A stretch of DNA of 64,000 nt, taken from contig JAEPQZ010000003.1 of assembly GCA_016758905.1 (NCBI GenBank), positions 1,054,001 to 1,118,000 on the forward strand, written 5' to 3'. The position numbers and the translations under genes were made by a program. The notes under the pieces are model-generated. The model had not been told where the DNA came from. It saw nothing but the letters and a program-made list of their open reading frames with translations, and ran no database searches. Shown here piece by piece: positions 10,336-23,832 of this stretch (within the stretch, counting starts at the first letter, position 1; every line of letters begins with the position of its first letter). The DNA is from Umbelopsis isabellina. Lineage: Eukaryota > Mucoromycota > Umbelopsidomycetes > Umbelopsidales > Umbelopsidaceae.

Positions 10336-13150
10336 TTACAATATCTCCTTCTTCTCATTTTTCTCTACATCCTTTCCATATTTGTTTTCCTCTTCCTCTT
10401 CTAAAACAGTGATCTTATCGATGGTATTGCGCAATTCGTATTGCTTGATTCCGAGACTGGCTAAGAAAGCCATACCAGCATAAAATATCCAGCTACGGAA
10501 GACGATCTGTAAAGACTGCACATAGACATTGATTACTGCATGTTGAAGTTCGGGATTCAAGGAATGGATGACGCTGGGATTGGAGACAATATCGCTTAGC
10601 AGCTGGTCACTGAATTGTGATCCAAGAGCAGCCGGAAGACGGTTATATAATGAATTGTTCAACAAAGAACCACATACAGCTACACCCATGACACCACCAA
10701 CGGAGCGCCAAAAGTTACGAACCGAGATCTGAAATAGGTTTTTAGTCGACCAAACGAGAGTGCTTTTTACAAGTATTATTAGCTACTTACCACAACGGCT
10801 GCGTCTTTAGGCTCGACAGCGCTTTGCACGGCGATCAAGCTATTTTGCATGGTGCATCCTGTGGCCATACCAATCATACACAGTAGTCCCACCTGCTTAA
10901 ATTGAGACGAATGCTCATCCAATGTTGCGATAAGTACTGCCATTTGAGAATTGTGTTAGTAATTAACATTGCAGAGAAATCTCCTAGTATAATTCTGTCT
11001 GTTGAACGTACCAGCTGCCACAGTCATAATTAAATAGCCGATCATTAGTATATATCTGTAGTTTCCAGTCTTAGAAGTCAAAAGACCAGAGAGCCAAGAC
11101 AAGACCACCTGCGTTAACAGGAGAGGCATCATGCGCAGACCACTTCCAGTAGCAGATGCACCATTGACAACCTAGAAATAAATAAGAATTTTTATCATAG
11201 AGGCTTTCCATGCAGATTTAGTTCACGTACCTGAAGATAGATTGGCAGATAGTAGATTTCTCCAAAGTACAAGAAGCCAGTAAAGAAGATGGATATGTAG
11301 ACCGATACTACAGTTCTGATCTTGAAAACATGGCCAGGTATCACCGGGAACTTTGCAACCTTTCCTTCAACAAATATGAATGCGAGACCAAGAACGCCGC
11401 CGACGGTAAACAAGGTAATGATGATCGGAGAGTTCCATGGCATCTCGGAGCCGCCACGGTCCAACGGAAACTGCTAGTTATTAGTACAGGAAACACTATG
11501 TTTCGTGCGAGCTCCTTTGAGCTTTTTTTTTTGAACTTACCAGAAGGCATACGATGCATGACACCAACAAAATAACACCAAGGTAGTCGATCTGTTTCAA
11601 TTTGCGAACAATTGATACTTTGGGGGACTTTAGGGGTAACAGGAAGAAAATTGCAATGATAGTGACGATCTCAATTGGAACATTAATATAGAAGGCGAAT
11701 CTGCAGAGACAAGATCGGACATGAAGATTAAGTCATATCAGGAGTTAATGAACCACGCATGCAGGAGTAATAGAGAAACACTTTAGCCAATGAGATGCAA
11801 ACACTTACCGCCATGTCGAATGGTCGACAAAGAAACCTCCAATAAGTGGACCCAAGACTATAATATACAAAATTTAACATGAAAACGGGACTTTTCACCA
11901 CCTGTATAGATGCCGTAAACGTACTTGTAGCCAAAGCGAAGACAATGCCTGTGATAGCGTGGTATTTGGCACGTTGTCGTAATGCCACAATATCTGTGGA
12001 TGCAAATAGCATATACATATCCTTAATTAGCCTTACATACTGCGTGAAAACCAACCTCTTGCTGTTTTGGATGACACCTTACCCGAAATGATGATAGAAC
12101 ACATCGATTGTATACCTCCTCCGCCCTATATGAAGTTAAGTAACATCATGAGTATATTTTGCTTTTATCCATGTCAGTCGAAATTGTCGGGATATAACTT
12201 ACTATACCAGAGAATGCTCGACAGATGATGAGCATGGTCATATTTGTTGAGGCACCGCAGAGGGCAGATCCGATCAAGAAGGATATCAAAGCAAATAACA
12301 GCATTGGTTTTCTACCAAAGATATCGGACAGTCGACCGTAAAGTGGTTGAAATGCTGTATCGCATCAGTTACATATTGATTGTAGTTTAGAAAGCAATTA
12401 GCATCTTCAACAACCGACCGTCGATCACCATTTATAATTCTCTGTTTCATCATGTAGATTCCATTACCTGTACTTGTCAAAAGATATGAAGTTCCAACCC
12501 AAGATATTTGATATAAAGATTCGAACTCTATCGAATGGTTGTAACAAAGTTAATAATGTTGTACTACTATAACTGTGGGGAATCCTAAGGAAGGTGCACT
12601 TACCGGAAGCAATCCTCGGCAAAGCGGTCGAAACGCTGCAGATAAACTATGTTAGCAATTACATCATTGAGCTTGCTTCATTCTTTCTTTCCCATACATA
12701 GTTTGATCAAGTGCGGAGAGGAAAATGGCAAGTGACAATCTGTATGACAAAGTAATTGTGTCAGGATCATTGACTTTCCCGGTACATGAAACTAAGAAGC
12801 AATTAGCTATACCCGGTATAAACAATGATGAACTGCTTCAAGGGAAGTGCCCGACCTGACTCATTGTCTTCTTCAGAGTTCTCCTTGACGTCTTTAATGT
12901 CAATTTCTTCATGCATTTCGTACTTTGGTGAATCCAATGAACGTAGATTGTCCAAGTTTTGTTTTTCACTAAGCGTTGGCTGTTTCTCGTTCAGGGTTTG
13001 AAGGCTGTCATGATCATCACTGTACTTTGCAGATTTTTCAGATGATGAATCGCCTAGGTCCCGCTCATGATTATCAGCGACAAGCGAGCGTGTATAAGAT
13101 GTCTGGTTCATATGATTTTGTTCCTCTTGGCTCTGATTATCAAGAGCCAT
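10336..13150 (-). CDS. MFS transporter, DHA2 (14-TM drug:H+ antiporter) type
   Basis: Thirteen exons: complement(join(10336..10728, 10791..10936, 11012..11171, 11231..11473, 11541..11700, 11809..11857, 11925..11993, 12083..12125, 12203..12354, 12468..12527, 12604..12635, 12698..12739, 12813..13150)), 628 aa. About 105 hydrophilic, acidic residues precede TM1. Family motifs are clear: LDQTIVSTALPRI after TM1 (motif D1-like), PLYGRLSDIFGRKP (motif A), and a motif C-like segment near LGPLIGG. DHA2 proteins export drugs or amino acids at the plasma membrane or vacuole; the substrate cannot be told from sequence. Several internal exons are only 32-69 bp. Confidence 0.92.
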
Positions 13151-14067
13151 AGTTCAATCTCTTTTTTTTTGTGGTTGACGAAAAAAGAGTTATTAAAGGT
13201 TGTGAAAGGTTGTCAATTTGTCTTCACTAAAAGTAGGAGGATATTTGAGTTAAGGAAAGCCAAGACAAGAAGTAATGTTTCGTAGAATTGACAAGGATTT
13301 AATATTGATAATAAAATAAATTGGAGTCTCCACTGCCTTTGTCTTGCTACCCTAGGGGTCAATCACCGCGACAATGGTAAATGAAATATTAAACGAGTTC
13401 CAAAATGACTTTTTTTTATATATCACATCTGCAAAGGCTCAGAAGATATTATTTCATATTAGATGACATTAAAGCAGTATATACTCACACAATTCCACAT
13501 AATCTCGAAATCATGGCTTGTCGATCTGTTTTCAACCCTGAGTGTGGCTTCAAAGGATCGTCGGAGTATGTAAGAGAATGGTGGGGAGTGAATGGACCAG
13601 ATAATTTGGGATCATAATTCGCCAATAAAAATGGTATCCCCTGTAATAAAATCTTTCATTCTGAATACAAATGGCAAGCAAATGGGGAATTTATTGTGCA
13701 TTTGAGGGGCGCGGCGTGGATGTTTTGTCTTGAGAGAAGTACCCTAGCATATGCTGATGTCAAGTTCAATCAAATCAATCAGTAAATGAAAAATCAAACC
13801 TAGCCATTCACATCATCGTCAAGTTGTAGTTTGAACTGCAATAACCGAAGCCTGGCTCAAGCCTCGTCCGCGTGGGGGATTATATGTTACCCAATTGAAA
13901 GCCATACGGTAAGACAAGGAACGCTAACATATTAAACAATGCTTTTTTGTTTCTAAAATATGACCATTGCCTTACAATATGTCATGACCTATATCAAAGC
14001 TGTTCTTTTCATTCCACGTCAGTGTATTTTGCCTATTCTAGGTATTTTAAAAAGGACTAGCTAATAA
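13151..14067. other. Intergenic between transporter and TRM3
   Basis: Noncoding as far as I can see; promoter of the transporter and 3' flank of the tRNA methyltransferase gene. The short open frames have no domain or good composition. Confidence 0.6.
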
Positions 14068-17000
14068 TTATCCCATTAATTGCCTCTTTGTATATTCATA
14101 GATACAGATTGATGCGCTGACATGCACGTTTAATGATCTCGTAATGCCAAACTGTGGGATCTCTATTGCATGATCCAGAATTTGGAGGAGGTGTGCTGGG
14201 ATACCTTGGGTTTCCTTACCTGTCACACGAAAAATGAAATAGCCCAGTTATGTTAGTTAAAATTTTTGAATTGCTGAATGAGTATTATATTTATGTCATA
14301 CCTAATAGCAGAACACACTTGGAAGGGAACTCAAAGTCTTGTAGAGGAGTACTATTGGTGGTTTGCTCCAACCCGCATACAACGTACCCTTCCTGCTTTT
14401 TCTCTTTCAAGAACGTCAGCACGTCCGTTTCAGAAACTTCCTTCATTGGCATCCATTTCTGGTAATAACTTTGATCAATAAAAATTGATTTGCATTTTCA
14501 AAATATTTCGGTTGAGTACTTACTTCGGACGCTACACTGATACCAAGGAAGTTTGGATCATCTTTTATCTAAAGAAGACGATTTGTTTAATTCATTATTT
14601 GCATATTGATTTGTGTGCGAGTTACATACCTTCAGACTATGGACTGTCAACAGACTAGCATTGAAGATTTCGCATGTTCGACATAGGCCAGCCAAATTTG
14701 GTAAACGATCAATCAAACTACCTACAACAATTAAATCGTTTCGTCGACGCTGAAGGCAGTCAACTGTGAGTTAAATGATCATATCGTTAGACATTTGCTC
14801 TTGTAAGGAATCTTACGTGGTGTTGTACTAAGCTCTTGGTTAAATCAATATCGCTATGAAGCATCATCTCCCATGGCATGATCTTCTTTTGGTATGATGC
14901 ATCGGTCGATTCCTGTACAGAAGTGGCTTCTTTTTCCAATAGATCTTCAATTGTTCCAGCCGAAGGATTAATGCGGGTTCTACTCAAATTGATTATGGGG
15001 CATGACTTGTACTCTTTTAGATTCACTTTCAAGAAAGCTCTCTATGGTTCATGGAACTATTAATATCAATGCCAAATCCTCTTTGCTAAATTGAAGAATA
15101 CTAACCGATCCTATACGTTCGCTTTCCGCCACATTGAAGATAGTGGGCATTTGTCTAAAGATGAAATCAATATCATAATCCAAGTTTGGATGGAATTGAC
15201 CATAGAAATAAGATTCCTCTAGTTTCCCTCTAAACCTGACAGCATCCGCATTCGTCTCCAGAAAGCTACAAAGTGTTTCCATGGCAGCTTCCTGGCCGTT
15301 CAGAGTAATAGGATCGGGACCGCTGAGAGATTTGAGTCGCAGCCAGTTTTTTCGAAGAGAACATTGAGCAATGAGTCGAATTGTATGGTGATTGCTAGTA
15401 AGCCAAGGTAAGAGATAAGGTAGCATCTGTGAATGGTAATGGTGAGTAGCTTATTCAGCATCCGATAATGTGCAGCCATCAATCATTTACCTCGCTCAAA
15501 TATTCTGTTAGTTTTTGGGCATCCAAAGCTTGACCGAGGAACATAGTTATCGTGACCATAGAAATCATGTAGTGCGCTTTGGGATTTGTATCTTGTAATT
15601 TTTCGTACAACGATGGAAGTTGATCAAGAAAGCGAGCGTATAAAAGAACAGCCGCCCACTGTGTCGAATGGTTAGTTAGGTACCCATTAGCTAGGTGCAT
15701 GAAATCCATATGCACATACCTCCATATAGCTGCGTATGGAAACTAAATTTTCCACCTTGATACACTCATGAATGCGATTTAAATAATGTCCAGCATCGTC
15801 GTCCGCAACAAATCGCAACATTAGCATAATCGAGCACCACATTCTTAACTGAAGTGAGATTGAACGAGTAAATCCAATGAATAGAACATTTTGGTCCCAA
15901 GATTATATATCTCACCTTCCATCTGTGCTCAATCTGATTGACGTAGAGAAATTTGTGTGTATATTTCTCTGACGATGACAGAGTAAGTAATTCATCTAAC
16001 ACACTGGTTACAAATCTTCGATGAGTATCGATCTTTTCATCTAGATCGAGTAGGATAATGTTCATTTGTACGCGAGTGACATAATCATTGGCACTGAAGC
16101 TGAGCTCAACGGTTCTAAAAAAAAATAAAAAATGCATAAGCGATTATTGATGCTGTATATAACATATGCCACTTGAAAAATTACCCTTCTGCTTCAGTAA
16201 CTTCTTCAATTGCAGTTGACTTCAGTAACAAAGCGCCATCAATCTTCTGATCATCGCGATCCCGAACAGGGCCGTAAATCAATAATTGAATAAATTCAGA
16301 TTTGTACTGCTCAAGGCTAGCCACTTTTTCCGTAACATCTTTAGACCAGTAATCATAGTAATGCGCAGCCATTTGGGCAACAATAGATGGCTTCACCTCG
16401 CCCCATTCCAGAATTTTATGGAATGCCTAGATATCTTGTTAATCTTGTTGGTACATTTGCAACCCGTTTACCTACTTGCCTACCTTCTTGATTGGCCCAT
16501 CATCCTCATTAAGATCATGATTTGCCAGTAATGGTTCTTGGAATATCATATCTATTGCAGCGGTTACGATTTTTGGAAATGTGTTGCTTTGAGTAAAGCT
16601 ACCATTTATCATTTCCAGAGCGTAGTCTACACAGGATTGAATCTAAAAGATACTGTTAGCATATGTGAACAGGCAAATTGTACACCGTCATGGATGAATC
16701 TACCATTTCCAACGAAACATCAAACGGAGTTTGCAGTAACAGATGAATACAATGCATTATTGCTACTACGCAGTCTTCAGATGCGCTTTCTAATTCATCT
16801 ACAGCCGCTTCATAGAGGTTCTGTATATCTAAGTTCTGCATCGCATCTTCATCATCCTATATAACAGCCGCTGGTAAGCGAGCGTTTCATGCTTTTCGCT
16901 AAACATGCTTGTCACACTTACTTTGCGCAGATATCTAAGCATTGCACTAAGGCAGTTCCATTTCCGAGAAATGAAATCTGCCACCAACGAGCCCCAAGTC

Positions 17001-19536
17001 TTTCCAGATAAGCTGAAATCAGGTGTTCTTTTAAGTCTGGAACTGGAGATTATGTCTACAAGTCTTTTCGGATCTGAAACAACTTCTTTCAATTCCATAT
17101 CCGTTGCTAAATTGAATGACATTTCAGTAACAAGTAGATGGTTCATCTTCAGCGTTTCTTGGTCCAGTGACTTTTCACTGTCACCTTTCAAACCATCAAA
17201 GCTTTTCTGTATATATGTGCTGACTGTGTCAGTGCGGAAGGATGAGCCAGTCAGATTGTTGCTCATAAGTATATGTTTCGTCAAAGCGACATAAAGATGA
17301 CCAATTGAAAGGACAATAACTGCAGGTTGACCGTCAACAAGATATAAGCTATCCAACCACTGAACAAGCTGAGTTGATAGATCGAGATTGAGACCAATAC
17401 GGCTAGCGAATTCCATGTCTTCGCCCTCTTTCAATTTGGTGTATTCGTTCCAAACAGTGGTCAGCAAAATTACAATCTTGTTCAAATAACCAGTGGGTGG
17501 TTTCTTGTCGTCCGATTGCATTTCTCGCAATTTGCTAACAAGGGAGGCAAACTGAATTTCTGGATCTGGCATAAACAGCGACGCTCGAGATATTACGTCT
17601 GCTTGTTTTTGAACGGATTCCAATATGTCGTCTTCATCAAACGGATCTTTCAGATATGCGACTACCCGTTCCGCTAACAGTTCATCCGCTTTAACATCCT
17701 TTTCCAATTGGAAATCTTTGATCAACTTTACTAAATAAGTATACTCTAGAGTATTCTTGGCAATCGGGTATCCGTCAATCAAAGAACTAATCGTCTTGGC
17801 TAGATCTGAGAACGTGAGGTCGTGTAAGTCTGACAATTGAGCGACGGCTTGAATGCAAAGGCGACGGATCCAGATCTTTGCATTTTGTTTCTGGAAACTG
17901 CGGTTGCGATCAACCAGCACTCTAATGGACTTCAGCTCTACGGAACCGAAAGCTTCGCAAGAGTCAACATCTGTTAGGGCTTCTGCAATATATATAATAG
18001 GTATAAAGCTGGTCATCACGAATGCAATATGGTGGATCAACTGCCTTATTAGATCTGCTTTTTCTTTGTGATCATCCAAACACTGAATCAAATTCCGAAT
18101 AAATTTTCGTAGCATCTCGCCGAACGGGCTAATCATCGTACCAAGAGTTTGAACAGTGTAAAGGCTTGACGTGTCGATGGCGCCAAAAAAGACTCCAAAG
18201 AGAAATTCTGGACGTTTGGCAACAACAAGTAATGACGCTGGTTTATCCAGATTGAGCACATATTCCAGTATCTTTTTTCGAACGGAAATGGCTTCATTTT
18301 GAAAACCTCTATATAGCAGTAATGTCCACCACGAAGGATCCAAAGCCAGTCCGGATCCAGTCATTATGGTCTCAAGTCGTGGTAATATAGGATCAACCAA
18401 ATGTCCCACATTCTCGTGCATGATATCGTACAATAAGAACAGATCTTCAAACAGATACTGGTATTCTTGTGATTTCGCATCGTGCCACTGAAAGTAGCGA
18501 GTCCATTGGATAGTGTCGGAATTGGTGATTTTCAAGCTGACATCGATGACGCGCTTTAATATATACACTGAATATTTCCTGGCTATTGAATCTTTGCTTC
18601 TCAGGCCAGCCTGAATAAGTTTCCAGAACCCTTCATCAACTCGAAGATCTTTTAATGGTTGTCCAGTGGTGCCATCGATCTCAAAGTAATAACCAAAAAA
18701 CTTTGCAGTCAACCCATACACCTCAACGCGCATTAGGTTAGTAGCAGGCAAATTAAACATAGCCATGGTCCTGTCCCACAGCATCTGAAATATGATGTTA
18801 TGATCGTAGCGGTTCCTATGTTAGATATATAATAAAAACTGACCTGGCACATCTCCACTTTTTTGTCAATGCTAATCTGTCTTTCGTACACCGCCGCAAT
18901 AATGTCATTGGTAGCCTTGGACCTCAACGTTTGTTCAGTACACGACATCAATGCCACTCCAATTAATGTGATAATCTCGATCCATGGATTATCAGTTTGA
19001 GCGTATGGTATGATTTGACCAAGTGTGTCCATACAGCATTCGAGATCCAATTGTCCTATCTGATCATCGCGAGTACTTCTAGCTTTTATATTGTTCCATT
19101 CTTCTGAATTGGTGAGATGCAAATCAATATAGCCGAATGGATCTAATTCGACCAAATCAATCTCCGTCTGTATTGCGCTGACAAGGTCACATAGCAACAG
19201 CTGGAGAAGATCAATGGAGAAATCCGATTGATTATTGTTTAAAGCACCAGCGATGCGCTGAGCTAGCGTAGCCACGATTAAAGCAATGCTTTCCGTGGCA
19301 ACCATTGAGTCTACCTGAAAGCTTTCCAAGACTATAGGTTTCAGAATGTCCTGGGCTATAGCGCTATCGTTGACAGCTGCAACGGTCGGTAACAGCAACT
19401 TCAAAATCCCAAAGCGATCTGATTCCGAACTGCAAGCATCGTACTGAATCTTGAGCTGAGTAATGTAAAGCAGTCTCTGCTCGTGGTTCACAGATGAGAG
19501 TAGAGACTGAAGTGGTCCAGCCGTAAAATCTGCCAT
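14068..19536 (-). CDS. TRM3: tRNA (guanosine-2'-O-)-methyltransferase TRM3/TARBP1
   Basis: Predicted to methylate G18 2'-O in the tRNA D-loop with SAM (EC 2.1.1.34). Fourteen exons: complement(join(14068..14219, 14302..14458, 14524..14568, 14630..14749, 14817..15041, 15106..15426, 15491..15658, 15720..15848, 15916..16114, 16185..16426, 16484..16642, 16686..16856, 16922..18784, 18844..19536)), 1547 aa, close to the large yeast and human homologues. Residues 1-1390 are helical repeat-like. The last ~158 residues form the SpoU/SPOUT catalytic domain: [22 protein letters not shown] (motif 1), a central VLLLGKE..GIPA (motif 2) and the knot motif [18 protein letters not shown] (motif 3). One intron is only 43 bp (16643-16685). 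Introns crowd the 3' part, while one 1.86-kb exon covers the middle. Confidence 0.93.
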
Positions 19537-19767
19537 TCAGTATTGGGCCCGTTACGGGTGCGCGATAGGTTGAAGGATTAGCTTTCAAAAAATTTCATAT
19601 AAAAAAACGTTGGTGGCGGGCTCGCATTAAAGAAAGCCCGCCCTGGGTTGACATTTTGATAAATAGATACACAATATGGGTTACGTTTATTTTTTAATGG
19701 AAGAGTGAACAAGAATGAGGGCATGAAGTACACTGATAAACTACAAAAATGTATAAGGTATGTTATC

Positions 19768-21269
19768 TTAGTCGCGAGTGACTTGCTCCCATCGGCGCAT
19801 GCAAGAGTTGGCACTATAATCTGTTGATGATACCACATATTAGTTCATTGGACCATAAACAAACACATTCACTAATCTTTGCTCTCAACTTACCAAAGTT
19901 TTCGTCCGAGTTGCAAGAACATTTCTTCTGAAGTTCTCGGGTTGTTGGGCAGTGCATGAATGGATTGTGACGATAACCAATATCATCAAAGAAATGTACC
20001 TCAGTTTTGTTGAGGAAGATGGCAGCAGCAATGGAATGAACTGGCGCATCACCCCAGCGTTCGTAGAAGAAACCCCCAGCTCTATCGAGGTATTCAAAAT
20101 AACGAAGGTAAGCGGGACCACGCAACCAGTTCAGATCAGCAATCTCAAAGTTGGACCAAAAGTGGCACATGTTGTACGACTCTCCACCGTCATTGGTCAC
20201 AAAATCAATGAGGTTGTTTTCAGGGATAAGCTCGGGATATTCGCTCATGAAAGATTTGACAGTAGGCCACAGCGTACGAACAGTTTGCCAGTATTCAAAC
20301 AGAGAAATAGTCCATCCTATACACTGACATTAGTAGTGCTAATTATTCAATTTGAGTTGCATGTATAAGACACTAACCATATTTCATGTTATTGTCCTTC
20401 ATATACAGGAATGGATCGTAATCTATATCACAGTAGAAATCGACACTGGGCTCTACACGCCTATCGTAACCACCAAGTTAGTAGCCATGTACATTAAACC
20501 ACACAAAACTAACTAATTCTATATGAACTTACCAGTAGTAATCGTATTGCATCATCAAGGGATGTCGAAAAAAGAACCCACTTTCGAATCTGTAAGATGA
20601 TTGATCAGTTTCGATACAGTTGTATGAGCAGCAGCTCTCTGAAGGCTAACATTTACCTGCACATATGACGATACGATAAGTTGTCACCATAAATAACACC
20701 TTCTCTACCCATCTGCTCTCGAAGAGCGGTAGCTTTATCTACGTCGATCCATTCAGGATAACTCCAATGCGCCTCGGGAATAAGGCCTAAAGAAAGGCAG
20801 GATAATGTTAGCGAAAACTTAAGCTTCTACATCAACAAGATAAATTCTTGGTCTCACCATATTGCACTTGCGCCTTGGTCATAGCCCGAGTTAATTCCTT
20901 GAATTCTTCGGTGAAAGGCTGGTCATTGAGAAAGACATAAGGATAGTTAAATTTGGAGTTGAATCGGGCTTCAAGTTGACGCATGGTCCATCGGACGTCG
21001 TCTAATTCCTTGTTTCTGGTCAATATGACAAAGGCAGCATTGGCACGGGTAGTGTTGAGCCAGGCTGGAGGTAATGATGGGTCGGGAAGGTTTGGATGTG
21101 GTTTGGCCACCACAACTTGATCAATGGATGACGCGCTGTTATCTACATGGACAGGCCGAGTAGTGCCTGAGGACAAATTCAACGGAAACAAATACAAATA
21201 CGTAAGACATATTATGAGCAGAGAAGAAAGCAGTATTGGCCGAAGCTGAGACGACGTAATGGTAATCAT
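19768..21269 (-). CDS. GT15 alpha-1,2-mannosyltransferase (KRE2/MNT1/KTR family)
   Basis: Adds mannose from GDP-Man to O- and N-glycans in the Golgi. Six exons: complement(join(19768..19820, 19894..20316, 20378..20460, 20533..20589, 20657..20786, 20858..21269)), 385 aa. The open frame runs further upstream from a TTG, but 21269 is the first ATG and puts a signal-anchor (ILLSSLLIICLTYLYLFPL) at residues 10-30, as expected for a type II Golgi enzyme. Conserved GT15 motifs: [27 protein letters not shown], the YNMCHFWSNFEIADLNW block with the conserved Glu, and GDAPVHSIA. The stem is short. A specific KTR paralogue cannot be assigned. Confidence 0.93.
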
Positions 21270-21493
21270 CTCGTTCAGTCTGCTAAAGGAGTTAAGAAAT
21301 CCCTTTGCCAAAAAAATTTAAACCGGCCCACTGGAGCGGGGCGCCAAGCAAATGAGTTGGATTCATCGATTTGACCAAAAATCTCTTAAAGTGAAGTAAT
21401 TACGCACTTTTAATATGAGGGAATTACACATTTCTTTTTATTTGTTATCGTGTGGTGATTATATACTGGGAAAAAATCTCTAATAAGTACAAA

Positions 21494-22961
21494 TTAGATC
21501 TGATCGACAGCTCCTTCGATACTCTTGATGATGCGCTCGAGAGCATCGGCAGTCTCTTCCTTGGTGACATTCAGAGGAGGGATCAAACGAAGAGTCTCGT
21601 AGATGGAAGTGGTGAGAACCAGCAAGTCATGCTTATCACGAGCCTCGTTGGCAATCTTGCTAGCAAAACCAGCAGGCACTCCAGAGAATTCAATACCAAT
21701 CATAAGACCGAGACCACGAATGTCTACTGAAGCTCCCTTGGGAAGGAGCTTGGGAACGCGAGATCGAAGAGCAGAGAAAAGCTGTTCGGATCGAGCATTG
21801 GTGTTTTCAAGAATCTTTTCATCCTCGAATACCTCCAAAGTAGCCTTGGCAGCTGCGCAAGCAACCACGTTACCTCCGTAGGTACCGCCCATAGAACCGG
21901 CGGGTTGCTTGTCCATAAGTTCCTTGCGAGAAACAATACCTGACAATGGGTATCCGGAGGCAATTCCCTTGGCCATAACCAGGATATCGGGAGTGACGTC
22001 CCAATGCTCGACGGCAAACATCTTTCCGGTACGTCCGAATCCAGACTGTACTTCGTCGGCAATCAACAGCACGTTGTTCTTGTCACAAATTTCTCGGAGC
22101 TTAGGGAGGAAATCTAAAATTCGCAGGAAATGACGTTAGAAATTTGTATTTTCACTATTTTCGGTCTCTTTGGGTTGCATATTTACCTTTAGGTGGTACA
22201 ACATAGCCTCCCTCTCCTTGCACTGGCTCAATAATGACAGCAGCTGTATCAGATGGGGCAGATCGTTGCTTGAAAACCAGCTCAAGCTGACGAATAGGAT
22301 CGTTACAGCAGTTGTTGATATTAAAGGTATCAGGGGAACTCTTATGGACAGCACATTGGTGGCAGTATGGGAACGGCGCAACGTGAACACCAGACATCAA
22401 AGGTCCATAACCAGCACCGTAGATAGTCTTTGAGGTTGTGAGAGACATAGTACCGATAGTACGTCCATGATAGGATCCCTGGAACACGATCACGTTTTGC
22501 TTCTTGGTGGCGTGTCTAGCTAACTTGATAGCAGCCTCAACCGCTTCAGAGCCGGAATTCCAGAAGAAAAAGGTATCAAGACTCTTGGAAGGCATTTTGG
22601 GCTGGAGCTTCTCGATAAGATCAAGCATAGGCTTGTGGTAGAAGATGTTGCATTGTCCGTGAGTGAGGCTTGCAGCCTGGTCTTGAACCGCCTTCACAAC
22701 GTGAGGATGACAGTGACCTGTTGTTCGCGTACCGATACTATATCAGCTACCCAAAGTCACTCTCTTGTTCATTCAAACCAGAAGATATAACTTACCGGTA
22801 CTGGTAACACCGATACCAGTGGTGAAATCAAGATACTTTTTACCTTCGGTGGTCCAGACATATGCACCTTTGCCCTTATCTATGACCAACTCGGTGCTTC
22901 GACCGATACCCTTGGCGATATGGCGCTGTCCAAACTGAGCGAGCTTCTGTAGAGTAGACAT
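21494..22961 (-). CDS. Class III PLP aminotransferase (GabT-like, probable 4-aminobutyrate transaminase)
   Basis: Transfers an amino group, probably from GABA or a related omega-amino acid, to 2-oxoglutarate. Three exons: complement(join(21494..22113, 22187..22717, 22796..22961)), 438 aa. Motifs: WNSGSEAVEAAIKLAR (phosphate-binding), QGSYHGRT, EPVQGEGGY, the ADEVQSGFGRTG block with the PLP-contacting Asp, and MAKGIASGYPLSG carrying the Schiff-base Lys. No clear mitochondrial presequence: the start reads STLQKLAQFGQRH, which is only weakly amphipathic. It is nearer to bacterial GabT than I would expect for fungal UGA1, so substrate is uncertain. It is head-to-head with an MDR reductase gene, 871 bp apart. 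Confidence 0.88.
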
Positions 22962-23832
22962 GGAGAAAAGTAAAAGAGTAGGGAGCTAAAAAGAAGAAAG
23001 TAACCAAGGGGACAGTCAGACTGATCATGCCTTTATAATGTCGACGGTTTTGGATTTGGCCTGTCATCCCACGCTCATTGGGTAAGTACGGCCAATCACA
23101 GGCTGACTATGCTTTCAGGTTTGTCAAAGACTTTGGACGTCCGAATCCCCGGTCCACAGTCCGACGTGTCAATCTGTTGGTAGTTAGTAAAAGCCATCAA
23201 ATAAGCCATCGTTGAGTAATAGCTGTCGGACGCCCGTTGTCTGCAAAAGCATTGTCAGGATTCCTACTTTTGTGATAGGCTACTGATTTTGACTTTATAT
23301 GGAAAATTAAATGATTTGTACCTCGTTGTGGAGTTGCAAGTCCATCCCCAAAACACACCGAAAACTTTGACTTGCGGGTCAGACCTTTTCAAAACACTCA
23401 CAAATTGTCTAATTACGCATGGTTTCACAAACGACAGGCTATTGTAGATATAAATGTCTTACCGATACGAAAGCCTTGTCCTATATTGGCATTTACTAGA
23501 CTGAAAATAAAGTAAGCCGAGGTTTGGATTGTTTTACCTTTAGATGACATAAAAGTGAAAGTAATTCATGTCACATTGGTGATTCCAGCCTTGTTTAAGC
23601 TAATTGATTACATCAAGCAGCCTAGCCAAGGACTGCAAGATAATGATATTGAAAATTGACCAATTCCGGTTTGCTCGGAACCATAAGCGAAATATCACAT
23701 CAGGACTGATTTCCCCGATCGAAACAACGCCATCATAGACCAAGTTACCAATCACTACTGAAAAGTATATATAAGAGCCAATGGAAATATTTTGTATCAG
23801 AAAAAACGTTCAACTCCATACAATCAATCAAT
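22962..23832. promoter_or_regulatory. Divergent promoter region, aminotransferase / MDR reductase
   Basis: 871 bp between two head-to-head start codons. A TATA box (TATATATAAG, 23766-23775) stands about 58 bp before the + strand ATG. CCAAT-type pentamers occur near 23091, 23658 and 23748. No coding potential seen. Confidence 0.55.
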